A DNA stretch of 64,000 nt from Pseudonocardiales bacterium (GTDB lineage Bacteria; Actinomycetota; Actinomycetes; Mycobacteriales; QHCD01). Below the pieces are notes generated by a model that did no database searches, was not told where the DNA came from, and saw only the letters and a program-made list of their open reading frames with translations. Both the position numbers and the translations under genes were made by a program. Location: the NCBI GenBank assembly GCA_003244255.1, contig QHCD01000067.1, positions 35,943-99,942 on the forward strand. The letters run 5' to 3'. This document shows, in pieces, positions 17,127 through 26,154 of this stretch (position 1 is its first letter; every line of letters begins with the position of its first letter).

Positions 17127-17153
17127 TGTATAACACTTGCTTGATGCTAACAA
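17127..17153 (-). promoter_or_regulatory. Candidate promoter of the efflux operon
   Basis: Read on the minus strand there is TTGTTA (17153-17148), 15 bases, then TATACA (17132-17127), about 35 bases before the MFS start. The stretch GTTAGCATCAAGCAAGTGTT is the most AT-rich piece for several kilobases, as expected for a promoter with a MarR site. I could not define a clean palindrome. Confidence 0.4.
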
Positions 17154-17281
17154 AACGTCTGTCGACAACGCCGGCGCCCTCGCAACTGAAACCTGCTCGC
17201 CCCGCGGGCTCGGCGTAGGACAGCATGAGCGGCGGTCCAGACCACTAGGTTCAGCCGTGCAACGGCGACGGAGGAGGTGGC

Positions 17282-18196
17282 GTGAGTCAGGCAGCGAGCG
17301 GCGCACGCCGGTCGTCGTCGACGGGGACATCCGCGGCCGGCGACGACCACGGCTGGCTGGATTCGGCGGCCACGCTCGCGACGATCGAGGCGAAGTCGGC
17401 TCGGGAGAACTTCTCGGTCGCGTCCCGATTGCTCCCCAGGCGGGCGCGCCGGCACCTGCTCGCGATCTACGCGTTCGCCCGGCTCGTCGACGACGTCGGT
17501 GACGAGGCGCCCGGCAACCGAGGACAGCTGCTCGACGTCGTCGACGACGACATCGACCGGCTGGTCGGCGACGCCGTGCCCAGGATCGCGGTGCTGCGGG
17601 CCCTCGCGCCGACGGTGCGCGAATGCCACCTGCCACTCGACCCGTTCCACCGTCTGGTCGAGGCCAACCGCCGCGACCAGACCGTGCATCGCTATCCGGA
17701 CTTCGCCACGTTGCGCGAGTACTGCACGCTCTCCGCCAACCCCGTCGGCCACCTGGTGCTCGGGGTCTTCGACGTCGCGACGGCGGACCGGCTCGCGCTG
17801 TCCGACGACGTGTGCACGTCGCTGCAGCTGGTCGAGCACTGGCAGGACGTCGCCGAGGACGCCGCCTCCGGCCGGATCTACCTGCCACAGGAGGACATGG
17901 CGCGGTTCGGCGTCGCGGAGGCGGACCTGCGTGCCGAACACGCCGGATCCGGGCTGCGCCGGCTGCTCGCCTTCGAGGTCGCGCGGGCGCAGGCACTGCT
18001 GACCCGCGGCGCACGGCTGGTCGGATCGCTGCCCGGCCCGGCCCGGCTCGCCGTCGCCGGATTCGCCGGCGGCGGGCAGGCGGCACTCGATGCCCTGGCC
18101 GTTGCGGACTTCGACGTGCTGGCAGGGGCGCCGAAGGCCGGTCCGGGCGCGATCCTCGCCGCGACCGGCCGACTGCTGCTGCGTCGGTCGGCATGA
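17282..18196 (+). CDS. hpnC: HpnC, squalene synthesis enzyme
   Basis: A trans-isoprenyl diphosphate synthase (squalene/phytoene synthase fold), 304 residues. In the bacterial three-step route, HpnD makes presqualene diphosphate, HpnC converts it to hydroxysqualene and HpnE reduces that to squalene. Motifs: FSVASRLLPRRARRHLLAIYAFARLVDDVGDE (first Asp-rich site) and LQLVEHWQDVAEDAASGRIYLP (second). The H-W-Q in place of the usual T-N-x-L is typical of HpnC as against HpnD. GTG 17282 follows a GGAGGAGG site. First gene of the hopanoid operon. Confidence 0.9.
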   Translation: MSQAASGARRSSSTGTSAAGDDHGWLDSAATLATIEAKSARENFSVASRLLPRRARRHLLAIYAFARLVDDVGDEAPGNRGQLLDVVDDDIDRLVGDAVPRIAVLRALAPTVRECHLPLDPFHRLVEANRRDQTVHRYPDFATLREYCTLSANPVGHLVLGVFDVATADRLALSDDVCTSLQLVEHWQDVAEDAASGRIYLPQEDMARFGVAEADLRAEHAGSGLRRLLAFEVARAQALLTRGARLVGSLPGPARLAVAGFAGGGQAALDALAVADFDVLAGAPKAGPGAILAATGRLLLRRSA

Positions 18197-18215
18197 GCAC
18201 TCATGAGGACGACCG

Positions 18216-19106
18216 ATGACGGTCGACGAGGCCTACGCGGTGTGCGCGGCCATCACCCGGCGCGAGGCTCGCAACTTCGGCTACGGGATCGCGCTGCTGC
18301 CCTCGGCCAAACGGTCCGCACTGTCGGCGGTCTATGCCTTCGCTCGCCGAATCGACGACATCGGCGACGATTCGGCCGGGGTCGACATCGCAACCACCTT
18401 GGCTCGGCTCGAGGAGGCCAGGCGCGACCTCGCCGGCGTCAGCGTCGAGGCGACCGACCCCGTGCTGGTCGCACTCGCCGACGCAGCGAAGCGACTGCCG
18501 ATCCCGCTGCCGGCATTCGGGGAGCTGATCGACGGCGTCGAGGCCGATGTGCGCGGCGTTCGCTACGACACCATCGACGGCCTCGTGCACTACTGCCGGT
18601 GCGTCGCCGGATCGATCGGGCGGCTCTCGCTCGGAGCCTTCGGCGGCGCCGACGATCCCACCGCGCCACAGCGCGCCGACGCGCTCGGCGTCGCCCTGCA
18701 GCTGACGAACGTCCTGCGCGACATCCGGGAGGACCTGCGTAGCGGCCGGATCTACCTACCGGCGCAGGATCTGGCGCGGTACGGCGCCGTGCTCTGTCTC
18801 GACAAGGCCGGTGACGTGGCCGGCCCGCGGGTGCCGATCGTTGACGTGATGCGCTTCGAGGCCGCGCGAGCCGAAGCGTGGTACGCGGAAGGGCTGCGGT
18901 TGTTGCCGATGCTCGACGCGCGCAGCGCCGCCTGTGCCGCCGCGATGGCTTGCATCTACCGCCGGCTGCTGGACCGGATCTCGGCCCGCCCGGATCTTGC
19001 GCTGGATCGGCGGATCTCCCTCTCCGGCCGGGAGAAGGCTCTGGTCGCACTCGGCAGCTTGGGCCGTGCCGCCGTGACCGCCCAGCGAAGTAGGGTATCG
19101 GCCTGA
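18216..19106 (+). CDS. hpnD: HpnD, presqualene diphosphate synthase
   Basis: A 296-residue squalene/phytoene synthase family protein that condenses two farnesyl diphosphates to presqualene diphosphate. The first Asp motif is YAFARRIDDIGDD, the second LQLTNVLRDIREDLRSGRIYLPAQDLARYG, the standard T-N-x-x-R-D-I-x-E-D form. ATG 18216 has GAGGACGA upstream. It starts 19 bases after hpnC, and its TGA overlaps the hpnE ATG (TGATG). A separate open frame from 18203 in another register is a shadow. Confidence 0.9.
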   Translation: MTVDEAYAVCAAITRREARNFGYGIALLPSAKRSALSAVYAFARRIDDIGDDSAGVDIATTLARLEEARRDLAGVSVEATDPVLVALADAAKRLPIPLPAFGELIDGVEADVRGVRYDTIDGLVHYCRCVAGSIGRLSLGAFGGADDPTAPQRADALGVALQLTNVLRDIREDLRSGRIYLPAQDLARYGAVLCLDKAGDVAGPRVPIVDVMRFEAARAEAWYAEGLRLLPMLDARSAACAAAMACIYRRLLDRISARPDLALDRRISLSGREKALVALGSLGRAAVTAQRSRVSA

Positions 19107-20527
19107 TGCCCCCACCATCTCCCGGCCGGTCGGTCGGCCCATCGGTCTGTGTCGTCGGGGGCGGCCTCGCCGGCCTCTCCGCGGCGATCACGGCCGCCGA
19201 CGCCGGCGCCGTCGTGACGCTGCTCGAGTCGCGTGCCCGGCTCGGGGGCGCGACGTTCTCTTTCGTCCGCGACGGGTTGTCGATCGACAACGGCCAGCAC
19301 GTCTTCCTGCGCTGCTGCACGGCGTATCGGGGTTTCCTGGATCGGCTCGGCGTCGCCGATCGGGTCTGGATGCAGGACCGGCTCTCGCTACCTGTCGTCA
19401 CGCCGGGCGGCCGGATCCATCACCTGAGCCGCGGCCGTGGACCCGCGCCGCTGCACCTGGCCGGCTCGCTGTCGCGCTATCCGCTGCTGACGGCGGCGGA
19501 CAAGCTCGCCGCCGCGCGTGCGGTGCTCGGCCTGCGACGGATCGATCCCGAGGATTCCCGCGCCGACGACATGTCGTTCGGTCGCTGGCTGCGCCGGACC
19601 GGGCAGTCCGAGCGCGCCATCGACGCGCTGTGGGGACTGCTCAGCATTCCGACGATGAACGTCGCGCCTGACAACGCCTCGCTCGGCCTCGCCGCGATGG
19701 TCTTCCGCACCGGCCTGCTGCAGGACTCGGCAGCCGGGGACATCGGCATGCCCGCCGTGCCGCTGTCGCAGTTGCACGCGGAGCCCGCGCGTGCGGTGCT
19801 CGACGCGGCCGGCGCCGACGTGCGCACCTCGGCGCGGGTGACCGCCATCGAGCGCCGGGACGACCGGCTGCTCGTCCGCACCCACACCGGCGACGTGCCG
19901 GCCGACGCCGTCGTCGTCGCGGTCCCCCATGACGACGTCGCCGCCATCCTGCCCGAGGGCGCCGTAGCCGACCCGACGGCGCTGCGTGGGCTGGGCGCGT
20001 CGCCGATCGTGAACCTGCACGTGATCTACGACCGCAGGGTCACCGACCAGCGCTTCGCGGTTGGGCACGCGAGCCCGGTGCAGTGGGTCTTCGACCGGTC
20101 CGAGGTGGCCGGGCTGTCGCCGGGTGACGGCCAGTACCTGGCGGTGTCGCTATCGGCCGCCCACTCCTACCTCCACCTCCCGGTTGCCGCGCTGCGCGAG
20201 CGATTCCTGCCGGCACTCGCCGAGTTGTTCCCCGCCGCGCGTGCCGCCCACCTTCGCAGCTTCCTCGTCACCCGGGAGCCGCAGGCGACGTTCCGGGCGG
20301 CGCCCGGAACGGCGCGGCTCCGGCTCGGGGAATGCACCGCCGTTCCCGGCGTGTTGCTGGCTGGGTCATGGACCGACACCGGCTGGCCAGCAACGATGGA
20401 GGGAGCGGTCCGCAGCGGCGTCCGCGCGGCGCGCCGCGCGCTCTGTGTCGAGCGCGTATCGCAGTCCCGGGAGGTTGACGCGGCGGCAGCTGATCGGCCG
20501 AGCATGGAAGGAGCGATGTCGACATGA
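19106..20527 (+). CDS. hpnE: HpnE, hydroxysqualene dehydroxylase
   Basis: A flavoprotein of the amine oxidase / phytoene desaturase fold, 473 residues, that reduces hydroxysqualene to squalene. The FAD-binding start VCVVGGGLAGLSAAITAADAG has the G-x-G-x-x-G motif, followed by VTLLESRARLGGATFSF. A C-terminal FAD contact, LLAGSWTDTGWPATMEGAVRSG, is also present. The middle segment (GLSIDNGQHVFLRCCTAYRGFL) is characteristic of HpnE. One-base overlap with hpnD and four-base overlap with the next gene (ATGA) place it inside the operon. Confidence 0.9.
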   Translation: MPPPSPGRSVGPSVCVVGGGLAGLSAAITAADAGAVVTLLESRARLGGATFSFVRDGLSIDNGQHVFLRCCTAYRGFLDRLGVADRVWMQDRLSLPVVTPGGRIHHLSRGRGPAPLHLAGSLSRYPLLTAADKLAAARAVLGLRRIDPEDSRADDMSFGRWLRRTGQSERAIDALWGLLSIPTMNVAPDNASLGLAAMVFRTGLLQDSAAGDIGMPAVPLSQLHAEPARAVLDAAGADVRTSARVTAIERRDDRLLVRTHTGDVPADAVVVAVPHDDVAAILPEGAVADPTALRGLGASPIVNLHVIYDRRVTDQRFAVGHASPVQWVFDRSEVAGLSPGDGQYLAVSLSAAHSYLHLPVAALRERFLPALAELFPAARAAHLRSFLVTREPQATFRAAPGTARLRLGECTAVPGVLLAGSWTDTGWPATMEGAVRSGVRAARRALCVERVSQSREVDAAAADRPSMEGAMST

Positions 20528-21690
20528 GCGCCGCAACCCTTCCCCCTGGCGACGTCGGCTCGGTGCTCGAGCAGTCCCGGACCCTGACCTGGCCGGTGCT
20601 GCGCGCGGCGGTCGGGCGGCTGGCACCGCAGATGCAGCGGGTCGCGGGGTATCACTTCGGCTGGCTCGCACCGGACGGCACCGAGCTCGACTCCGACGGC
20701 GGCAAGGGACTCCGCCCTGCGCTGGCGATCCTCTCGGCACGCGCCGTCGGTGCCCCTGACGAGATCGCCGTTCCCGGCGCGGTCGCCGTCGAGCTGGTGC
20801 ACAACTTCTCGTTGCTGCACGACGACCTGATGGACGGCGACGAGGAGCGGCACCATCGCGCCACGGCGTGGACCGTATTCGGATCATCCGACGCGATCCT
20901 CGGCGGGGTCGCGCTGCTCACGCTTGCCGAGCAGATCCTGCTGGACCTGCAGACACCGGCCGGGGCGGCCGCCACCCGGCTGCTCACCGGCGCCACTTCC
21001 AGGCTGGTCACCGGCCAGACCGAGGATCTGGACTTCGAGTCGCGGACCGACGTCGGACTGGACGAGTGCCTGGCGATGGCCGGTAACAAGACGGCTGCGC
21101 TGTTCTCTGCATCCGCCGCGATCGGGGCCGTGCTCGCCGGTGCCGATCCACGCACGATCGATGCCCTGGCCCAGTTCGGTGAACATCTCGGCTGCGCGTT
21201 CCAGCTGGTCGATGACCTGCTCGGCATCTGGGGCGCACCGGAGGTGACGGGCAAGCCGGTGCTGGCCGACCTGCGCGCCGGGAAGAAGTCGCTACCGGTC
21301 GTCGCCGCGCTGCGGGCCGGCGGTCCGGACTCGGCTCGGCTCGCGGACCTGATCGAGCACGCCGACATCGCCCGGGACGACATCCCCGGTGACAGCGGTT
21401 CGGGTCACAGCGGTTCGGGTCACAGCGGTTCGGGTCACAGCGGCTCCGGTCACAGCGGTTCGGGTCACAGCGGCTCCGGCCGCCGGCGGGCGCCGATCGG
21501 CGCCGACGACGACCGTTACGCCGCCATGGCCGAGCTCATCGAGCGCGCCGGCGGCCGGTCGTGGGTACGGGCCGAGGCCGAACGCCAGCTCGCCATTGCC
21601 TGCGCGATCCTCGCCGACGCGTCGCCGCCGGAGCGGGTGCTGCGCGACCTGACCGATGTCGCGTCCTTTGTCGTGGGCCGCGAGCTATGA
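20524..21690 (+). CDS. Polyprenyl diphosphate synthase with a GHSGS repeat insert
   Basis: A trans-polyprenyl diphosphate synthase of 388 residues, giving C15-C20 chains from IPP and DMAPP; in this operon it most likely supplies farnesyl diphosphate for squalene. First Asp-rich motif FSLLHDDLMDGDE, the K-T-A-A-L substrate lysine segment, second Asp-rich motif FQLVDDLLGIWG. Residues 289-318 are six copies of a five-residue unit (one GDSGS then five GHSGS), inserted in the loop after AGKKSLPVVAAL where relatives have a short acidic stretch. The C-terminus resumes normally (DRYAAMAELIERAGG). Exact product length is not provable here. Confidence 0.87.
   Translation: MSAATLPPGDVGSVLEQSRTLTWPVLRAAVGRLAPQMQRVAGYHFGWLAPDGTELDSDGGKGLRPALAILSARAVGAPDEIAVPGAVAVELVHNFSLLHDDLMDGDEERHHRATAWTVFGSSDAILGGVALLTLAEQILLDLQTPAGAAATRLLTGATSRLVTGQTEDLDFESRTDVGLDECLAMAGNKTAALFSASAAIGAVLAGADPRTIDALAQFGEHLGCAFQLVDDLLGIWGAPEVTGKPVLADLRAGKKSLPVVAALRAGGPDSARLADLIEHADIARDDIPGDSGSGHSGSGHSGSGHSGSGHSGSGHSGSGRRRAPIGADDDRYAAMAELIERAGGRSWVRAEAERQLAIACAILADASPPERVLRDLTDVASFVVGREL
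21388..21477 (+). repeat. In-frame 15-bp minisatellite
   Basis: Six tandem 15-base units, consensus GGTCACAGCGGTTCG, with a single GAC in the first unit and silent TCG/TCC and GGT/GGC changes in later ones. It encodes GDSGS(GHSGS)5 in the polyprenyl synthase. Because the unit is a multiple of three, copy-number change by slippage would keep the reading frame. Confidence 0.95.
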
Positions 21691-23648
21691 CCCTGCTGTC
21701 CGATCCGCCGGTCGAGACCCCGATCGGGGCGGTGGTGCGCGACGCCGTGGCCGCCGCGCGCGATGCCGCGCGCGACCACCTGCTCGGCCTGCAGGACGCC
21801 GCCGGCTGGTGGAAGGGCGAGCTCGAGACCAACGTGACCATGGATGCAGAGGATCTGCTGTTGTGGCACATCCTCGGGATCCGAACCGACCCGCAGACCG
21901 AGCGGGCGGCGGTGTGGATCCGATCCCAGCAGCGGTCCGACGGCAGCTGGGCGCTGTATTTCGGCGGCCCCGGCGACCTCTCGACCACGATCGAGGCCTA
22001 CGTCGCGCTGCGTCTGGCCGGCGACCAGCCCGAGGCAGCGCACATGCTCGCGGCGGCGAGCTTCGCCCGCGCGCAGGGCGGCGTCGAGTCCAGCCGGGTG
22101 TTCACCCGGATCTGGCTCGCAATGGTCGGACAGTGGCCCTGGGACGACGTGCCCACCCTGCCACCGGAGATGATCTTCGCGCCGTCGTGGCTGCCGCTCT
22201 CCGTCTACGACTACGGCTGCTGGGCCCGGCAGACGATCGTCCCGCTGTGCATCGTCAGCGCGCTGCGGCCCGTGCACCCCCTGCCGTTCGGCGTCGCCGA
22301 GCTGCGCACCGGGTCGCCGCGCCCCACGAGCAAGCCTCGGCTGTCATGGGCGCGCGGCTTCGACGTGCTCGATCGCGCGCTGCGGACCTACGGCAAGCGG
22401 CCGGTGCGCCGCCTACGCGAGGCCGCGATGGCCGCGTGCGCGGAGTGGATCGTCGCCCGCCAAGAGGCCGACGGCTCGTGGGGCGGCATCCAGCCGCCAT
22501 GGGTGTACTCGCTGATCGCGCTGCGCACCCTCGGGTACCCGCTGGACCATCCGGTCGTCGCCGCCGGCATCGCCGGGCTCGACGGCTTCACCATCGACGA
22601 CGAGCGCGGACGCCGGCTCGAGGCGTGCCAGTCGCCGGTGTGGGACACCGCGCTCGCGATGATCGCCCTGTCCGACGCCGGCCTGCCGCCCGATCACACC
22701 GCCCTGCTGCGCGGCGCCCGTTGGCTGGTGGCCGAGGAGATCCACGAACGCGGCGACTGGGCCGTGCAGCGACCGCACCTCGAGCCGGGCGGCTGGGCCT
22801 TCGAGTTCGCCAACGACGGCTACCCCGACATCGACGACACCGCCGAGATCGTGCTGGCCCTGCGCCGGGTCGACGCCGGGCGGGTCAGCGGGCTCGCCGG
22901 TGCCCTGCGGCGCGGCGTGACGTGGTCGACCGGCATGCAGAGCGCGGACGGTGGCTGGGGCGCCTTCGACGCCGACAACACCCGCGAGCTCGCCTACGCC
23001 ATCCCGTTCGCCGACTTCGGCGCCATGATCGACCCGCCGTCGGCTGACGTCACGGCTCACGTCGTCGAGATGCTCGCCGCCGAGGGCCGCGGCGCCACCC
23101 CGGCCGCGCGGCGGGGGATCGCGTGGCTGCTCGCCGCGCAGGAGGACGACGGGTCGTGGTTCGGACGGTGGGGCGCCAACCACGTCTACGGCACCGGCGC
23201 GGTGATCCCGGCCCTGGTCGCTGCCGGCATCGGGGGTGAGCATCCCGCCGTCGCCCGCGGCGTCGCATGGTTGCACTCGGTACAGAACGACGACGGCGGG
23301 TGGGGCGAGGACCTTCGGTCCTACCGCGATCCTGCCTGGCGCGGGCGCGGAGTCTCGACGGCGTCGCAGACCGCCTGGGCGCTGCTCGCCCTGCTTGCCG
23401 CGGGCGAGCTTGGCGAGCCGTCCGAACGCGGCATCGGATGGCTCGCGCAGACCCAGCGACCGGACGGCAGCTGGGACGAGCCGCAGTTCACCGGCACCGG
23501 CTTCCCCGGCGACTTCTACCTGAACTACCACCTGTACCGCCTGGTGTTCCCGCTCAGTGCGCTGGGTCGTTACGTTCAGCTGGTGACCGAGCGACGACGC
23601 GGGCGCGCCGACCAGCCTGTTGTGTGCACGGGAAGGATGGCGCCGTGA
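21687..23648 (+). CDS. shc: Squalene-hopene cyclase
   Basis: A monotopic membrane cyclase of 653 residues that turns squalene into hopene and hopanol. The protonating D-x-D-D motif is at 381-384 (DIDDTAEIVLALRRVD). Repeated QW motifs are plain, such as QQRSDGSWALYFGG, QEADGSWGG, GMQSADGGWGAF, AAQEDDGSWFGRWG and QNDDGGWGED. The C-terminal GTGFPGDFYLNYHLYRLVFPL is the family signature. ATG 21687 overlaps the stop of the previous gene (ATGA) and gives the usual N-terminus ending in LQDAAGWWKGELETNVTMDAED. The longer upstream frame is spurious. The stop overlaps the next GTG. Confidence 0.96.
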   Translation: MTLLSDPPVETPIGAVVRDAVAAARDAARDHLLGLQDAAGWWKGELETNVTMDAEDLLLWHILGIRTDPQTERAAVWIRSQQRSDGSWALYFGGPGDLSTTIEAYVALRLAGDQPEAAHMLAAASFARAQGGVESSRVFTRIWLAMVGQWPWDDVPTLPPEMIFAPSWLPLSVYDYGCWARQTIVPLCIVSALRPVHPLPFGVAELRTGSPRPTSKPRLSWARGFDVLDRALRTYGKRPVRRLREAAMAACAEWIVARQEADGSWGGIQPPWVYSLIALRTLGYPLDHPVVAAGIAGLDGFTIDDERGRRLEACQSPVWDTALAMIALSDAGLPPDHTALLRGARWLVAEEIHERGDWAVQRPHLEPGGWAFEFANDGYPDIDDTAEIVLALRRVDAGRVSGLAGALRRGVTWSTGMQSADGGWGAFDADNTRELAYAIPFADFGAMIDPPSADVTAHVVEMLAAEGRGATPAARRGIAWLLAAQEDDGSWFGRWGANHVYGTGAVIPALVAAGIGGEHPAVARGVAWLHSVQNDDGGWGEDLRSYRDPAWRGRGVSTASQTAWALLALLAAGELGEPSERGIGWLAQTQRPDGSWDEPQFTGTGFPGDFYLNYHLYRLVFPLSALGRYVQLVTERRRGRADQPVVCTGRMAP

Positions 23649-25147
23649 CCCTGCTCGTCTACGCGCCGCTGTGGATCGAGGCGCGCACGGTTGCGCCCGG
23701 CCTGCCGCGTGCGCGGGTCGTGCACTCGGGGATGGGACCGCTGCGGGCGCACTCCGCCGCGGCATCGCTGTGGCAGGAGGCCGGCCCCGACGACCCCGTC
23801 GCCGTGATCGGTTTCGGCGGCGCGCTGCGGCCCGGGCTGCGGCCCGGTGATGTCGTGGTGGCCAGTGAGGTTCGCGGCGGCGACCGCGTCGTTGCCTGCC
23901 CGACGGCGCCGGTGCTGGCCGCGGAGCTGCGCCGCCTCGGGATGACCGTGCACATCGGGCCCGTGTTGACGGTCGACGCCGTGGTGCGTCGTAAGGACGA
24001 TCGGGCCGCACTCGCCGAGACCGGCGCGATCGCCATCGACATGGAATCCGCGGCTTTCCTCGACCTAGTCGGTGATCGGCCACGGGCGGTCGTGCGGGTG
24101 ATCGTCGACGGGCCGGACCGTCCGCTGGTCAGTCCGGCCACCGTGCGCACCGGGTTTCACGCCCGCCGGGTGCTGGCCCGAGCCGCGACTGCACTGCAGA
24201 CCTGGGCCGACGCCTGCGCCCCCCGGTCGATCCGGCTGGCGGGACCGAGATCGTTCTGCGCCGGAGTCGAACGCGCGATCGCCGTCGTCGAGGCTGCGCT
24301 GAAGCAGTACGGCGCGCCGGTGTACGTGCGCAAGCAGATCGTGCACAACATCCACGTGGTGCGCGATCTCGAGGAGCGCGGCGCGGTCTTCGTCGACGAG
24401 GTGTCCGAAGCGCCGGACGGTTCGACACTCGTGTTCTCCGCGCACGGCGTCGCGCCCCAGGTCCGCGACGAGGCGGCGGCGCGTGGTCTCGACGTCATCG
24501 ACGCCACCTGCCCGCTGGTCAGCAAGGTGCACGCCGAGGCGCGCCGGTTCGCCGCGCGCGGCGACACGATCGTGCTGATCGGCCACCGTGGGCACGAGGA
24601 GGTCGAGGGCACGACCGGCGAGGCGCCCGATCAGGTCGTGCTCGTCGAGAGCGTCGACGGCGTCGCGGCACTCGACGTTCCCGACCCCGACCGCGTGTCG
24701 TACCTGATGCAGACCACCCTTGCCGTCGACGAGTCACACGACATCGTCGGGGCGTTGCGCGAGCGGTTCCCCAACCTGCACGGGCCGTCCTCGGATGACA
24801 TCTGCTACGCGACGACGAACCGGCAGGCCGCAGTTCGGGAGGTCGCCCGGGCGTCGGACATCGTGCTCGTCGTCGGCTCGGGCAACTCGTCGAACTCCCG
24901 CCGACTGGTTGAGCTTGCCAGCCGCGAATGCGGTGAGGCGTACCTGATCGACGACGAGCACGACATCCTGCCGGGTTACCTCGCCGGTCGGCGTACCGTC
25001 GGGCTGTCGGCCGGCGCCTCCGCCCCCCCAGCTCTGGTCGAGCGCGTGGTTGACACCCTTGCCGGGTTCGGCCCGATCGAACGGCTCGAGCACAACGTCG
25101 TCACCGAATCAGTGGAGTTCTCGTTGCCCAAGGAGGTCAGCCGGTGA
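23645..25147 (+). CDS. HpnG-IspH fusion (adenosylhopane phosphorylase + HMBPP reductase)
   Basis: One uninterrupted 500-residue frame. Residues 1 to about 190 are a nucleoside-phosphorylase-type domain as in HpnG, which removes adenine from adenosylhopane to give phosphoribosylhopane. It has VVHSGMGPLRAHSAAASL, VIGFGGALRPGLRPGDVVVA and AIDMESAAFLD. Residues about 194-500 are complete IspH, the iron-sulfur reductase that makes IPP and DMAPP from HMBPP. It has cluster cysteines 205 (SFCAGVERA), 289 (DATCPLVSK) and 387 (DICYATTNRQ), plus KQIVHNIHVV, SAHGV and SGNSSNSRRL. No stop, start with ribosome site, or frame break separates them. GTG 23645 overlaps the shc stop and the end overlaps hpnH (GTGA). 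I know HpnG and IspH as separate proteins; the fusion is unusual. Confidence 0.9.
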   Translation: MTLLVYAPLWIEARTVAPGLPRARVVHSGMGPLRAHSAAASLWQEAGPDDPVAVIGFGGALRPGLRPGDVVVASEVRGGDRVVACPTAPVLAAELRRLGMTVHIGPVLTVDAVVRRKDDRAALAETGAIAIDMESAAFLDLVGDRPRAVVRVIVDGPDRPLVSPATVRTGFHARRVLARAATALQTWADACAPRSIRLAGPRSFCAGVERAIAVVEAALKQYGAPVYVRKQIVHNIHVVRDLEERGAVFVDEVSEAPDGSTLVFSAHGVAPQVRDEAAARGLDVIDATCPLVSKVHAEARRFAARGDTIVLIGHRGHEEVEGTTGEAPDQVVLVESVDGVAALDVPDPDRVSYLMQTTLAVDESHDIVGALRERFPNLHGPSSDDICYATTNRQAAVREVARASDIVLVVGSGNSSNSRRLVELASRECGEAYLIDDEHDILPGYLAGRRTVGLSAGASAPPALVERVVDTLAGFGPIERLEHNVVTESVEFSLPKEVSR

Positions 25148-26154
25148 GCATTCCGGTGCGCCAGAGCGCACGGATCGGCGCGTACATCTTCAAGCAGAAG
25201 ATCACCCGGACGAAGAAGTTCCCGTTGATCGTGGAGCTGGAACCGCTTTTCGCCTGCAACCTCAAGTGTGTCGGCTGCGGAAAGATCCAGCACCCGGCCG
25301 ACACGCTGAGGCAGCGAATGCCTGTGGAACAGGCGATCGGGGCGATCGAGGAGTGCGGCGCGCCGATGGTGTCGATCGCGGGCGGCGAACCGCTGATGCA
25401 TCCCGACATCGACGTGATGGTCAACGAGCTGGTCAAGCGCAAGAAGTTCGTCTACCTGTGCACCAACGCGGTGCTGCTGCGCAAGCGCATCGACCGGTTC
25501 GACTTCAAGCCGTCGCCGTACTTCGCGTTCGTCGTGCACATCGACGGGCTGCGCGAGCGGCACGACGAATCGGTGAGCAAGGAGGGTGTGTTCGACGAGG
25601 CGATCGCCGCGATCCGCGAGCTGCAGCGCCGGGGCTTCCGCGTGCACACCAACTCCACGTTCTTCAACACCGATACGCCGCAGACGATCATCGACGTTCT
25701 GGACTTCCTGAACGACGAGGTCAAGGTGGACCAGATGATGATCTCGCCGGCGTATGCGTATGAGAAAGCGCCCGACCAGGACCACTTCCTCGGTGTCGAG
25801 GAGACCCGCGAGCTGTTCCGCAAGTCGTTCGCCGACGGCCGGCGCAAGAAGTGGCGACTGAACCATTCGCCGCTGTTCCTCGACTTCCTCGAGGGCAAGG
25901 TCGATTACGAATGCACGGCGTGGGGCATCCCGTCGTACTCGCTGTTCGGCTGGCAGCGGCCCTGCTACCTGATGTCCGACGGCTACGCCAAGACGTACAA
26001 GGAGCTGGTCGAGGACACCGACTGGAGCAAGTACGGCCGCGGCCGCGACGATCGCTGCAACAACTGCATGGCGCACTGCGGCTACGAGCCGACCGCCGTC
26101 CTCGCGACGATGGGGTCGCTGAAGGAGTCGCTGCGCGCGGTTGTGGAGCACTAG
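25144..26154 (+). CDS. hpnH: HpnH, adenosylhopene transferase (radical SAM)
   Basis: A radical SAM enzyme of 336 residues that adds the 5-prime-deoxyadenosyl group to hopene, forming adenosylhopane, the first step to extended hopanoids. The cluster motif is Cys38-x3-Cys42-x2-Cys45 in FACNLKCVGCGKIQHP. SAM-binding SIAGGEPLMHPDIDVMV follows. The family sequence continues with YFAFVVHIDGLRERHDESV and YKELVEDTDWSKYGRGRDDRCNNCMAHCGYE at the C-terminus. GTG 25144 overlaps the previous TGA. It works just before HpnG in the pathway, fitting its place as the last gene of the operon. Confidence 0.94.
   Translation: MSIPVRQSARIGAYIFKQKITRTKKFPLIVELEPLFACNLKCVGCGKIQHPADTLRQRMPVEQAIGAIEECGAPMVSIAGGEPLMHPDIDVMVNELVKRKKFVYLCTNAVLLRKRIDRFDFKPSPYFAFVVHIDGLRERHDESVSKEGVFDEAIAAIRELQRRGFRVHTNSTFFNTDTPQTIIDVLDFLNDEVKVDQMMISPAYAYEKAPDQDHFLGVEETRELFRKSFADGRRKKWRLNHSPLFLDFLEGKVDYECTAWGIPSYSLFGWQRPCYLMSDGYAKTYKELVEDTDWSKYGRGRDDRCNNCMAHCGYEPTAVLATMGSLKESLRAVVEH

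Noticed and set aside
18203..18742. Alternative 179-codon frame over hpnD
   Set aside because: Arg-rich shadow of hpnD; the hpnD frame holds all the family motifs.
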